Source: JAJECS01 sp965219705 (GTDB lineage Bacteria; Chloroflexota; UBA11872). From it: a stretch of DNA of 64,000 nucleotides. The notes beneath the pieces were generated by a model, which saw only the letters and a list, made by a program, of their open reading frames with translations, made no database searches and was not told the origin of the DNA. Of this stretch, positions 45,362 through 53,289 are shown in pieces. How positions within the stretch are numbered: the first letter of the stretch is position 1; the number at the start of each line of letters is the position of its first letter. The stretch is from NCBI GenBank assembly GCA_965219705.1, contig OZ244789.1, positions 124,001-188,000 on the forward strand, written 5' to 3'. The translations under genes were made by a program, and so were the position numbers.

Positions 45362-45517
45362 GGGCGGCCCCTGGTGGCTTTCCCGGTTGCCCGACCTGGC
45401 CACGTCGTGACCACGCATGGATGAATGCGCGCAAGAAAGTCCGACTACGCAAAGTGCGGTGTAGAATCTAAAACCGGCGGGCAATGGCGCCCGCCCCGGT
45501 AGATCTGGAGGCCGCAT

Positions 45518-45847
45518 ATGGGATCCAGGAACCAGGTCCTCGTTGGGACCGCAGTGCTCCTCGCCGCCGTTGCCGGGACGCTCCTCGGGTTATGGCTTTG
45601 GCTGCTGGTGCCGCCCATACCAGCGTCTACCGAGACCGTGGCGATCCCCAACGGCACCATGACGACCGTTCGTCCAGAGATCGCCGCGGACGACTTCGCC
45701 ACTGGGATTGCAACCACGTTTGTGGCCGTGGTCTACATCAGCGCTGTCGCGGCTGTCCTATGGTTCATGCTCGCCCTAGCTTGGCGGGCCTTCGCATATC
45801 TAGGGCATCGGAACCGGGAGTACGAACAGCGGCATACGGGCGCCTGA
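45518..45847 (+). CDS. Small two-helix membrane protein, unknown
   Basis: 109 residues. Two hydrophobic helices (about residues 7-32 and 63-92) flank a polar 30-residue loop (TETVAIPNGTMTTVRPEI). The C-terminus is basic and faces the cytoplasm if the N-terminus does. There is GGAGG (45510-45514 region) a few bases before the ATG, which supports translation. No family was recognised. Confidence 0.6.
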   Translation: MGSRNQVLVGTAVLLAAVAGTLLGLWLWLLVPPIPASTETVAIPNGTMTTVRPEIAADDFATGIATTFVAVVYISAVAAVLWFMLALAWRAFAYLGHRNREYEQRHTGA

Positions 45848-45881
45848 CGCGGATCTGAGGCAGTCGAGGCCTGCCCGGTGG

Positions 45882-45903
45882 CCCACGCTGCGTGCAGCGT
45901 GGG
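45882..45903. repeat. Perfect palindrome, arms CCCACGCTGC and GCAGCGTGGG
   Basis: A 22-base near-perfect palindrome. It is a member of a family with arm variants CCCAGGC/GCCTGGG and CCCGCGC/GCGTGGG at 48414-48435, 62021-62042 and 62062-62083. The CCGGTGG prefix just before it is shared with the other copies. It lies downstream of the small membrane-protein gene. Confidence 0.8.
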
Positions 45904-45978
45904 ACCGTGCGCGGTTCAACATCCCAGGCGGCACGCCGCCCGGGAACGCCCCCCAAGAGCCATTCCGAAGCCCGCCGA

Positions 45979-46005
45979 TCATTCCGAATGCAGTGAGGAA
46001 TCTCA
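45979..46005. repeat. TCATTCCGA...GAGGAATCTC palindromic repeat
   Basis: Imperfect palindrome related to copies at 17926-17955 and (reverse orientation) 61980-62006 and 62127-62152. Arms pair ATTCC with GGAAT. It is 58 bases before the end of the orphan helix-turn-helix gene. Confidence 0.65.
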
Positions 46006-46062
46006 GATGCTCGTCCACGGCCGCGCGGGGACCGATAGACGCCGTCCGCCAGCTTCAGAGCG

Positions 46063-46428
46063 TCAGTTCGCCGACGGCTCCCCGGCCAGCATGGTCTCGA
46101 TGACCTTCGATGCCTCCGCCGGCAGATCGACTTGGGGGTGGAAGCTCTGTTCCCGATAGTCCATCGACGTCCGAGACAGCCAGGCCAGTCGCGCGCGCCA
46201 TTGCCCGCCGCCGCCCCCGTTCTTGAGCTGCCGCAGCACCTCCAGGCGGGCCTCGGCCCGCGCTCGCAGAAAGGCGCACGCAAACTCGTCGTCGCCGCGA
46301 ATCCAGTTCCGCAGCGTCTGATGCGTCACGCCCGCCAGCGCCGCGCAGTCCTGCAGCGTCAAGCCGTCACCTGCGGCCGCCACCAGCCGGCGGCGCACGG
46401 TCGGGGTGAGCTTCGTGGGTCGAGCCAT
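46063..46428 (-). CDS. Terminase-small-subunit-like helix-turn-helix protein, orphan
   Basis: 121 residues. The N-terminal MARPTKLTPTVRRRLVAAA and the helix-turn-helix LQDCAALAGVTHQTLRNWIR (residues 24-43) match the DNA-binding region of phage small terminase proteins. The WRARLAWLSRTSMDYRE segment near residue 85 resembles the end of such proteins. No large terminase, portal or integrase is nearby, so this may be a lone regulator or a phage relic with an intact frame. A good promoter lies just upstream. Confidence 0.6.
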   Translation of the reverse strand: MARPTKLTPTVRRRLVAAAGDGLTLQDCAALAGVTHQTLRNWIRGDDEFACAFLRARAEARLEVLRQLKNGGGGGQWRARLAWLSRTSMDYREQSFHPQVDLPAEASKVIETMLAGEPSAN

Positions 46429-46437
46429 GTCGTCACT

Positions 46438-46467
46438 ATTGTAATCTAAACGTTACCTTCGTCCCAA
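46438..46467 (-). promoter_or_regulatory. Promoter for the orphan helix-turn-helix gene
   Basis: On the minus strand TTGGGA (46462-46467) and TACAAT (46438-46443) are separated by 18 bases. The -10 ends only 9 bases before the ATG at 46428, so the mRNA would start within a few bases of the start codon and be essentially leaderless. No ribosome-binding site is visible. Confidence 0.55.
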
Positions 46468-46899
46468 GCACAATTTCCCGGCGATAGTCGGCCCGTTGGT
46501 CCCGTCATTCCCGCGCACGCGGAAATCCAGCTCGGCGGCCGTCCCAGACGTCCGATGTAGGGGCAGCCCTCGCCGCTCGACACCTTACGCACCTGGGGTG
46601 TCTTGTGGTTGCCCTTCCGCATTCCCCTCCCTTCACGTTGACGGGTGTGCCATCCCGCTGCTCCGACGCGGCCTGCGAGCGGTGGCGCGGCGTGGGAGTT
46701 TTTTTACGTGTTCGGGGTTTAACTTCGACTGCAAAGCAAATGCCGGGCCCGGAAATGGCAGTGGGTCACCTTGCCCGTGAGGTGCGATATGGCGACCCGT
46801 CAGCGCATCCCGTGCGGTGCCGCATGCGGAGGCATAGAATTAGGCAAGTCGTCGTAGCGCGGTCACCGTGATCGCCACGCGCAACAAGAAGCGCCGCAT
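46468..46899. other. Gene-free region upstream of pdxS
   Basis: About 430 bases without a gene. It includes a copy of the ATTCCCGC/GCGGGAAT palindrome family (46503-46527, right arm degraded). The TAGAAT at 46835-46840 could be the -10 of the pdxS promoter, with no clear -35. The rest carries nothing recognisable. Confidence 0.5.
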
Positions 46900-47781
46900 A
46901 TGGACAAGAACACTCTCACCGTCAAGCGAGGCCTAGCCCAGATGCTCAAGGGCGGCGTGATCATGGACGTCGTCAACGCCGAGCAGGCGAAGATCGCCGA
47001 GGACGCCGGCGCGGCGGCCGTCATGGCCCTCGAGCGCGTGCCGGCCGACATCCGTGCGGATGGTGGCGTGGCGCGCATGGCCGATCCCGAGAAGATCATC
47101 GAGATCCAAACGGCCGTGACCATCCCGGTCATGGCCAAGTGCCGCATCGGCCACTTCGTCGAGGCCGAGCTGCTGCAAGCCCTCGGCGTCGACTACATCG
47201 ATGAATCCGAGGTCCTGACCCCCGCTGACGAGGCACACCACGTGGACAAGCAGGGATTTGACGTGCCGTTCGTCTGTGGCTGCCGCAACATCGGCGAGGC
47301 GCTGCGCCGCATCGGCGAAGGCGCGGCCATGATCCGCACCAAGGGCGAGGCCGGCACCGGCGATATCGTCGAGGCCGTGCGTCACATGCGCGCGGTGATC
47401 GGCGATCTGCGCCGGCTCACGACCATGCGCGAGGACGAATGGGCCACCTTTGCCAAAGACGTGCAGGCGCCGTTCGACCTGATCGCGGCAGTGGCGCGCG
47501 AAGGCCGTCTGCCGGTGGTCAACTTCGCCGCGGGCGGCGTGGCCACTCCGGCCGACGCCGCGCTGATGATGCGGCTCGGCGCCGACGGCGTCTTCGTCGG
47601 CAGCGGCATCTTCAAGTCCAGCGATCCCGCCACGCGCGCCAAGGCGGTCGTCGAGGCCACCACGCACTATCAAGACGCCAGCATCATTGCGACCGCCTCG
47701 CGCGGCCTCGGCGAGCCGATGGCGGGCATTGCCCGTGACACCCTCGAGCCGGAGGAGCTGCTCGCTCGCCGTGGGTGGTAG
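46900..47781 (+). CDS. pdxS: Pyridoxal 5'-phosphate synthase lyase subunit
   Basis: 293 residues, the standard PdxS length. Key residues are visible: Asp23 in IMDVVNAEQA, the Schiff-base lysine Lys80 in VMAKCRIGH, and Lys148 in RTKGEAGTGD. It combines ribose 5-phosphate, glyceraldehyde 3-phosphate and ammonia to make pyridoxal phosphate, in a 12-mer that binds PdxT. The pdxT gene follows 12 bases later. Confidence 0.97.
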   Translation: MDKNTLTVKRGLAQMLKGGVIMDVVNAEQAKIAEDAGAAAVMALERVPADIRADGGVARMADPEKIIEIQTAVTIPVMAKCRIGHFVEAELLQALGVDYIDESEVLTPADEAHHVDKQGFDVPFVCGCRNIGEALRRIGEGAAMIRTKGEAGTGDIVEAVRHMRAVIGDLRRLTTMREDEWATFAKDVQAPFDLIAAVAREGRLPVVNFAAGGVATPADAALMMRLGADGVFVGSGIFKSSDPATRAKAVVEATTHYQDASIIATASRGLGEPMAGIARDTLEPEELLARRGW

Positions 47782-47793
47782 GCCGCCGCGAGC

Positions 47794-48372
47794 GTGACCG
47801 CCGTCATCGGCGTGCTGGCCCTGCAGGGCGACTTTGCCGAGCACGTCGCCATATTGCGGGGCCTAGGGGTCGAAACGCGCGAGGTGCGGGTGCCCCGCGA
47901 CCTTGAGAAGCTGGACGGGCTTGTGATCCCGGGCGGCGAGAGCACCACCATTGGGCAACTGCTCGAGACCTACGCGCTGCTCGAACCGGTCCGCGCTCGC
48001 GGCGCGTCCGGGTTTCCCATCTGGGGCACCTGCGCCGGACTCATCCTGCTCGCCAAGGATGTCGGCACCCCGCAGCCCGTGCTGGGCTTGATGGACGTCA
48101 CGGTTGAGCGCAACGCCTTCGGTCGCCAGACCGATAGCTTCGAAACCGATATCGACGTACACGGCCTGCCGGGCGGCGCGTTCCACGCCGTGTTCATCCG
48201 CGCGCCGATTGTCAGCGGCGTCGGCGGCGGCGTGGAGGTGCTCGCCAAGCTCGACGATGGCCGCATCGTCGCCGTGAGGCAAGACAACTTGCTCGGAACC
48301 GCGTTCCATCCCGAACTCACAGCCGATGCGCGCCTGCACCGCCTGTTCGTGGAAATGGCCCAAGCCGCATGA
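47794..48372 (+). CDS. pdxT: Pyridoxal 5'-phosphate synthase glutaminase subunit
   Basis: 192 residues from a GTG start. The glutaminase triad is present: Cys80 in WGTCAGLILL, His172 and Glu174 in FHPELT. IPGGEST at 46-51 is the oxyanion strand. It releases ammonia from glutamine and channels it to PdxS. The GTG is the best start because the homology begins at IGVLALQGDF. Confidence 0.95.
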   Translation: MTAVIGVLALQGDFAEHVAILRGLGVETREVRVPRDLEKLDGLVIPGGESTTIGQLLETYALLEPVRARGASGFPIWGTCAGLILLAKDVGTPQPVLGLMDVTVERNAFGRQTDSFETDIDVHGLPGGAFHAVFIRAPIVSGVGGGVEVLAKLDDGRIVAVRQDNLLGTAFHPELTADARLHRLFVEMAQAA

Positions 48373-48391
48373 ACGTCTCCCCTCCAACACT

Positions 48392-48435
48392 CCGGTGGCC
48401 CAGGCTCCGGTGGCCCAGGCTGCGTGCAGCCTGGG
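48392..48435. repeat. Tandem CCGGTGGCCCAGGC units and hairpin after pdxT
   Basis: CCGGTGGCCCAGGC occurs twice in tandem (48392-48405 and 48408-48421) and the second copy runs into a palindrome with arms CCCAGGCTGC and GCAGCCTGGG (48414-48435). The position just downstream of pdxT fits a terminator, although there is no T-run. Same family as 45882-45903 and 62014-62090. Confidence 0.8.
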
Positions 48436-48454
48436 ATCTGCTGGAGCAACTCGC

Positions 48455-49456
48455 GTGAACGTATCCAGCTCGATGCTCGGGCCTTGGCACGTGCCCACGC
48501 TCGTCGGCACGTTCGTCCTGGCCAATCTGCCGCGCGTGGACGTGGTGACCTACCGCGGTCGCCGTGTCCCGGCGCTCATGGCTGCGGGCGCTGCGCTGCC
48601 TGGCGTAGCGCCCGACTTGCAAGCCGCGGGGGCATGGACCGGCCCGCGTCTCCGGGGCTTCGGCCTGCTGCGCTGCGCCCCCGCCGCCCGGCGCGCCAGC
48701 GTGGAGGCCCTGACCCTGCTGGCGCCGCGCACCGCCAATGCGCCCGGCGACGCGCCGGGTCCACTGCAGCTGGCAACCGCCGAGGCCATGCTGCAGCGAC
48801 TTGCCGGATGTGCCGCGGCAAAAGGGCGTCCAATCCTCGTGGCGCGCCTGTGGGAGGACAGCCCATACACCCCGGCGTTCACGACGAACGGCTTCTCGAC
48901 CGCGGCGATCGAATCCGAGTACGAGCGATCACCCGGTCCGGTCGGTGAGCCGCCGGCAATCGACGGGCTGCGCGCTCAAGAAACTCCCGATGCCTGGGAC
49001 GTGATGCAGCTCTACCGCGCGACGACACCGGCCGCCGTGCAGCGCGCCGAGGCGCGGACCATGGAGGAGATGGAGCAACCGCCACGTCCGTCGGGCCTCG
49101 GGCCCTGGCTCAGCGCGATGGATACTGAACGCATCGTGGTTGCCGACGAGCACGGACTCGTCGCCTGGCTGGAGCTGCGCCTGGATGCCGGGGAGAGTCA
49201 TCGGCTCACGCTCATGCTCCATCCGCGCGGCCACCACCTGGCGCAGGCGCTGCTGCGGTGGGCCCTTTGGCGCTTGGGCGCCTCGGCGCCCCGCCCCGTT
49301 CGCATCGGGGTCCGCGAGGCCCACTCGCCAATCGGTGCCGCCCTGGACGCGTTGGGATTCACGCTTGCCAGCACCCGGGCGCTCATGGTCAAGGACGTGG
49401 CCGAGCGCGTGGCCGCCCGCGTGCCCGGCGTCGTGCTCGATGGAGCGCCTGGGTAG
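48455..49456 (+). CDS. Uncharacterised protein with GNAT-like C-terminal domain
   Basis: 333 residues from a GTG start; ATG at 48473 is an alternative. The N-terminal half is GNAT-like in outline but has no clear motif. The C-terminal part (MVVADEHGLVAWLELRLDAG-like strands, then RLTLMLHPRGHHLAQALLRWAL) resembles the GNAT acetyl-CoA-binding region and an RIGVREAHSPIGAALDALGF end. It may be a tandem GNAT. The stop is five bases before the R3H ATPase ATG. Confidence 0.6.
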   Translation: MNVSSSMLGPWHVPTLVGTFVLANLPRVDVVTYRGRRVPALMAAGAALPGVAPDLQAAGAWTGPRLRGFGLLRCAPAARRASVEALTLLAPRTANAPGDAPGPLQLATAEAMLQRLAGCAAAKGRPILVARLWEDSPYTPAFTTNGFSTAAIESEYERSPGPVGEPPAIDGLRAQETPDAWDVMQLYRATTPAAVQRAEARTMEEMEQPPRPSGLGPWLSAMDTERIVVADEHGLVAWLELRLDAGESHRLTLMLHPRGHHLAQALLRWALWRLGASAPRPVRIGVREAHSPIGAALDALGFTLASTRALMVKDVAERVAARVPGVVLDGAPG

Positions 49457-49460
49457 TCCC

Positions 49461-50948
49461 ATGGAAGATCGCGCCGGACCGATCACCACCGCCACCGGGC
49501 CAATCCCGCATCCGGCGGCTTCGGACCGCGAGGAGCTTGACCGGCTCGTGTCCGCGCTGCCGCACGAGATGCGGGACGCGCTGCAGGCGCTGCCTGATTG
49601 GGAAACCCTCGTTGAGATCGTGCTCGATATAGGCCGCCATCCCGAGGCGCGGCTCGACGGTCGGTCCGTGGAGCTCATGGATCGCGAGGTCACCGGAGAC
49701 GATCTGGATCAGGTCGTAGCGTCCATCGGCGCCTTCACCGCCGACAATCGCGCCGGAATTGCCCGCACGCTGCACCGCTTCTCCGCCCTGCGCAATCGCT
49801 CGGGCCGCATCGTCGGGCTCACCATCCGCCGGGGGCGGGCGCTGCACGGCACCACGCACGTGGTGGCCGACATCATCGCCGCCCATCGCAACCTGCTGCT
49901 GCTCGGCCCGCCGGGCGTGGGCAAGACCACGATGCTGCGGGAGATTGCCCGCGTGGTGGCCAGTGACGAGGACCGCCGGGTCGTCGTGGTGGACACGTCG
50001 AATGAGATCGCGGGCGACGGCGACATCCCGCACGCGGGCATCGGACGCGCGCGCCGCATGCAGGTGGCGCAGCCGGACCTGCAGCATCGCGTCATGATTG
50101 AAGCGGTCGAGAACCACATGCCGGAGGTCGTGGTCGTCGATGAGATCGGCACCGAGGCCGAGGCCCGCGCCGCCCGCACCATCGCGGAGCGCGGCGTGCA
50201 GCTCGTCGCCACGGCCCACGGCCAGACGCTCGAGAACGTGCTGCTCAATCCGCTGCTGGCCGATCTCGTCGGTGGGGTCGAAGCCGTGACCCTGGGCGAC
50301 GAGGAAGCGCGCCGCCGCGGCACGCAGAAAACCGTGCTGGAGCGCCGCGCGCCGCCCAGCTTCCACATCCTCATCGAGCTGCACAGCCGCGACTCGTTCG
50401 TGATCTACACCGACGTCGCCGAGACCGTTGACGCGCTGCTGCGCGGGCTGCCGGCTCCCGGCGAGCGCCGCGTGCGCCTGGCCGACGGACGCGCCGAGCG
50501 CGAGCAACTCAGCCAGCCGCCGCGTGATTCCGCCCGCCCTCCGCTCACGTTGCGCGGGCCCGGCGCCGCGAACCCGAACCGCGCGGCGACGGGCAGTGTC
50601 CAAATCCTCCCGTTCGGCGTCGGGCGCAATCGCCTGGATCAGGCGATCGTGAACACGGGCGTCGACGCTCGGCTTGTGCGGGACCTTGGCGGCGCGGACG
50701 TCGTGATGACGCTGCGCAGCTTCTTCCGCCGCCGTCCCCGCCTGCTGCGCGATGCCGAAGCCCGCGGAACGCCGGTCTACGTGTTGCGCAGCAACACCGT
50801 CCTGCAGATGGAGTCGTGCCTGATCGAGATGGTCGAGGCCGGCGCGGCGGCCAACGGCGACGCGTCATCCGAACCTCGCCCAGACGCGTCTGCGCCCAGT
50901 GGTCCCGCACAGCGGCTGCGACTGGCCCTCACACAGCAACGCACGTGA
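49461..50948 (+). CDS. R3H-domain AAA ATPase, Ycf45/SpoIIIAA-like
   Basis: 495 residues from the ATG at 49461. The ATPase core is like SpoIIIAA and the chloroplast/cyanobacterial Ycf45 group: Walker A LGPPGVGKTTMLREI at 148-162, Walker B EVVVVDEIGTEAEARA near residue 220, and sensor TAHGQTLENVLLNPLLADL. The C-terminal part, after an Arg/Pro-rich linker, holds an R3H-like nucleic-acid-binding domain with NRLDQAIVNTGVDARLV and the YVLRSNTVLQMES end. The gene overlaps tmk by GTGA. Its function outside sporulation is not known. Confidence 0.85.
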   Translation: MEDRAGPITTATGPIPHPAASDREELDRLVSALPHEMRDALQALPDWETLVEIVLDIGRHPEARLDGRSVELMDREVTGDDLDQVVASIGAFTADNRAGIARTLHRFSALRNRSGRIVGLTIRRGRALHGTTHVVADIIAAHRNLLLLGPPGVGKTTMLREIARVVASDEDRRVVVVDTSNEIAGDGDIPHAGIGRARRMQVAQPDLQHRVMIEAVENHMPEVVVVDEIGTEAEARAARTIAERGVQLVATAHGQTLENVLLNPLLADLVGGVEAVTLGDEEARRRGTQKTVLERRAPPSFHILIELHSRDSFVIYTDVAETVDALLRGLPAPGERRVRLADGRAEREQLSQPPRDSARPPLTLRGPGAANPNRAATGSVQILPFGVGRNRLDQAIVNTGVDARLVRDLGGADVVMTLRSFFRRRPRLLRDAEARGTPVYVLRSNTVLQMESCLIEMVEAGAAANGDASSEPRPDASAPSGPAQRLRLALTQQRT

Positions 50949-51697
50949 GCGTCGACGGCAGACGGCGCGGGCTGTTCATCGCCTTCGAAGGGCCCGAGGG
51001 CTGCGGAAAATCCACCCAGGCGCGGCTGCTGGCCGATCGCCTGCATCACGCCGGCCTGGACGTCCAGCTGACCCGCGAGCCCGGCGGCACCGATCTAGGC
51101 GAACGGCTGCGGACGCTCATGCTCCGTGAGCATTCCCTGCCGGATTTGGAGCCTCGCGTGCAGGCGCTGCTCATGCTCGCGGCGCGCGCGCAGCACGTCA
51201 CCGAACGCCTCCGCCCCTGGCTGAGCGACGGCGGTGTTGTGGTGTGCGACCGGTTTTCCGCGTCGACGGTGGCCTATCAGGGCGCCGGGTTTGGGCTTGA
51301 CACCGCGGCGCTGGAGCAAATGAACGCGTTCGCCACGGCCAGTGTGCTGCCGGATGTGACGGTGCTGCTCGACCTGGACGTTCAACTCGGCTTGGCGCGC
51401 AGCCTCAAGCAGCGCGGTGACGATTGGGAGAAGGCCGGCGGCATGAACGCGCAGCAGTTGGAGTTTCACACCCGCGTGCGGCGCAGCTACCTTGCCCAGG
51501 CCGACGCGCAAGGTTGGGCCGTGCTCGATGCGACGCAGCCGCCAGACGACCTGAGCAACAACGTCTGGCAGTGCGTGGAGCCCGAGATCAAGGCGCGCAG
51601 ACTGCGGCCGGCGGCGGAGGCCGTCCAGCCGCCGCTGCCGTTGGCCGCAGCGGCTACGTCTTCAGTGCCGCCATCCGATCAAGCTGGCCGCTCGTGA
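50945..51697 (+). CDS. tmk: Thymidylate kinase
   Basis: 250 residues from the GTG at 50945, which overlaps the preceding stop. P-loop GPEGCGKST (16-24), the TMP site TREPGGTDLGERLR, DRF in VVCDRFSAST and LDLDVQLGLARSLKQRGDD are all typical. It phosphorylates dTMP to dTDP. An unusual Ala/Pro-rich tail of about 35 residues follows the enzyme domain. The stop overlaps the next gene. Confidence 0.93.
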   Translation: MSVDGRRRGLFIAFEGPEGCGKSTQARLLADRLHHAGLDVQLTREPGGTDLGERLRTLMLREHSLPDLEPRVQALLMLAARAQHVTERLRPWLSDGGVVVCDRFSASTVAYQGAGFGLDTAALEQMNAFATASVLPDVTVLLDLDVQLGLARSLKQRGDDWEKAGGMNAQQLEFHTRVRRSYLAQADAQGWAVLDATQPPDDLSNNVWQCVEPEIKARRLRPAAEAVQPPLPLAAAATSSVPPSDQAGRS

Positions 51698-52023
51698 AGC
51701 TCTTCATAGTGATCGTGCAAGAGCAGGACGCCGACGGGCTGGCCGCGCTGATGCTGGACGCCGACATTCGCTTCACCCGCATCGATTCGGCGGGCGGCTT
51801 CCTGCAACAGGGCAACGTCACGTTCCTCACCGGCCTGGACGACGATCGCATCGGCGAGCTGCTGGCCGTGATCAAGCGCGGGGCCACCACCCGGGTGCAA
51901 ATGGTGAGCCCCGTCCCCGCCATGCTGGAACCGGGCGAACTGGCGGTGCCCTACCCGGTTGAGGTGCAGGTGGGCGGCGCGACGATCTTCGGCTTCGACG
52001 TCGAGCGATTCGAGCCGCTCTAG
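51694..52023 (+). CDS. darA: Cyclic-di-AMP receptor, PII-like (DarA/PstA, DUF970)
   Basis: 109 residues from the GTG overlapping tmk. Family features: KLFIVIVQEQDADGLAALML at the start, the glycine-rich RIDSAGGFLQQGNVTFLTGLDDDRI, and the C-terminal GGATIFGFDVERFEPL. These trimeric PII-like proteins bind cyclic-di-AMP. The tmk-darA gene pair is also found in Firmicutes, which supports the call. Its regulatory target is unknown. Confidence 0.88.
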   Translation: MKLFIVIVQEQDADGLAALMLDADIRFTRIDSAGGFLQQGNVTFLTGLDDDRIGELLAVIKRGATTRVQMVSPVPAMLEPGELAVPYPVEVQVGGATIFGFDVERFEPL

Positions 52024-52030
52024 CCCCGGT

Positions 52031-53221
52031 TCAGGACCGCGCCGCGGCCAGCCAGGCGCCCATGCGCTCGATGGCTTGCCGCAGATTCTCCCGCGAGTTC
52101 GCGTAGGACAACCGCAGCGAATCGCGTCCGACCTCGCCGAACGCGCTTCCGGCCAGCACCGCCACCCCCGCCTCATCGAGCAGCCGCGCGGCAATCTCGT
52201 CCGTATCGCCGCCGAAGCCCTCGATCTGGGGAAACACGTAGAACGCCCCCGCCGGCCGTTGACACGTCACCCCCGGGATCGCGTTGAGACCGTCCACGAT
52301 CAGGTCTCGGCGCGCCTTGAACTCGGCAACCATGTCCGCGGCGGCGTCCTGCGGTCCCTCCAGGGCCTCGATCCCGGCCATTTGAATGAAGCTCGCCGTG
52401 CAGCTTGTGGCGTTCGTCTGCAGCTGGGCGAGCGCGTCCGCCAGGCCGTGCGGCATGACGCCGTAGCCCAGGCGCCAGCCGGTCATGGCGTAGGTCTTGG
52501 AGAAACCGTCGAGGATGATGGTGCGCTCGCGCATGCCCGGCTCGGCCGCTATGGACACGTGCTCGACCTCGCCGTACATGATCCGGCAGTAGATCTCGTC
52601 GGAAAGCACGTAGGCGTCGTGGTCGGCGAGCAGCTCGGCGACCGCGCGCACGTCCTCGGGCTCCAAAACGCCGCCGGTCGGGTTTTGGGGCGAGTTCAGG
52701 ATGAGCAGCTTGGTTCGCGGCGACAGCTTGTCGCGCAGCTCGTCGAGATCGAGCCGGAAGCCCCGCTCCGGCCGCAGCGCCAGCGGCACGGGGGTCGCGC
52801 CGACGAAGTCGACCACCGACTCGTAAATCGGGAACCCAGGGTCGGGGTAAAGAACCTCGTCGCCGGGACCGCACAGGGCCGTGATGCCGAAATACATGAT
52901 CGGCTTCGCTCCCGGGGTGACGACAACCTCATCGGGGTCGACGGCGATGCCCCGCGTATCGCTCACGTGAGACGCAATGGCGGCGCGAAGCTCCGGCAAC
53001 CCCGGCGACGGGCCGTAGTGCGTAAATCCGTCATCCAGCGCGCGCTTGGCCGCTTCGATAATGTTGGCGGGCGTGTCGAAGTCCGGCTCGCCGATCTCGA
53101 GGTGAATGACGTCGCGGCCCTGTGCTTCGAGCTGCCGGGCGCGGGCGAGCACGGCAAACGCCGTCTCGGTGCCCAGCCGCCCCATGGCGGGCGTCAGGCC
53201 GGGATGGGTCAGCATCGCCAC
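52031..53221 (-). CDS. Pyridoxal-phosphate aminotransferase class I (aspartate aminotransferase-like)
   Basis: 396 residues. The PLP lysine is in FSKTYAMTGWRLGYG, with Asn in NSPQNPTGGV, and YCRIMYGEVEH. The C-terminal SYANSRENLRQAIERM is typical of the I-gamma type AspC/alanine group. It moves amino groups between amino and keto acids. It is convergent with the tmk-darA operon, 7 bases apart. Confidence 0.92.
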   Translation of the reverse strand: MAMLTHPGLTPAMGRLGTETAFAVLARARQLEAQGRDVIHLEIGEPDFDTPANIIEAAKRALDDGFTHYGPSPGLPELRAAIASHVSDTRGIAVDPDEVVVTPGAKPIMYFGITALCGPGDEVLYPDPGFPIYESVVDFVGATPVPLALRPERGFRLDLDELRDKLSPRTKLLILNSPQNPTGGVLEPEDVRAVAELLADHDAYVLSDEIYCRIMYGEVEHVSIAAEPGMRERTIILDGFSKTYAMTGWRLGYGVMPHGLADALAQLQTNATSCTASFIQMAGIEALEGPQDAAADMVAEFKARRDLIVDGLNAIPGVTCQRPAGAFYVFPQIEGFGGDTDEIAARLLDEAGVAVLAGSAFGEVGRDSLRLSYANSRENLRQAIERMGAWLAAARS

Positions 53222-53289
53222 ACTTGCCTCCTACACCGGTGAATGACACGGACGGCCGACAGGGCCGCGGCAACGAGCGCGATTTTAGC

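Noticed and set aside
46063..46428. Prophage remnant
   Set aside because: A single terminase-like gene is not enough: no portal, capsid, large terminase or lysis gene within tens of kilobases.
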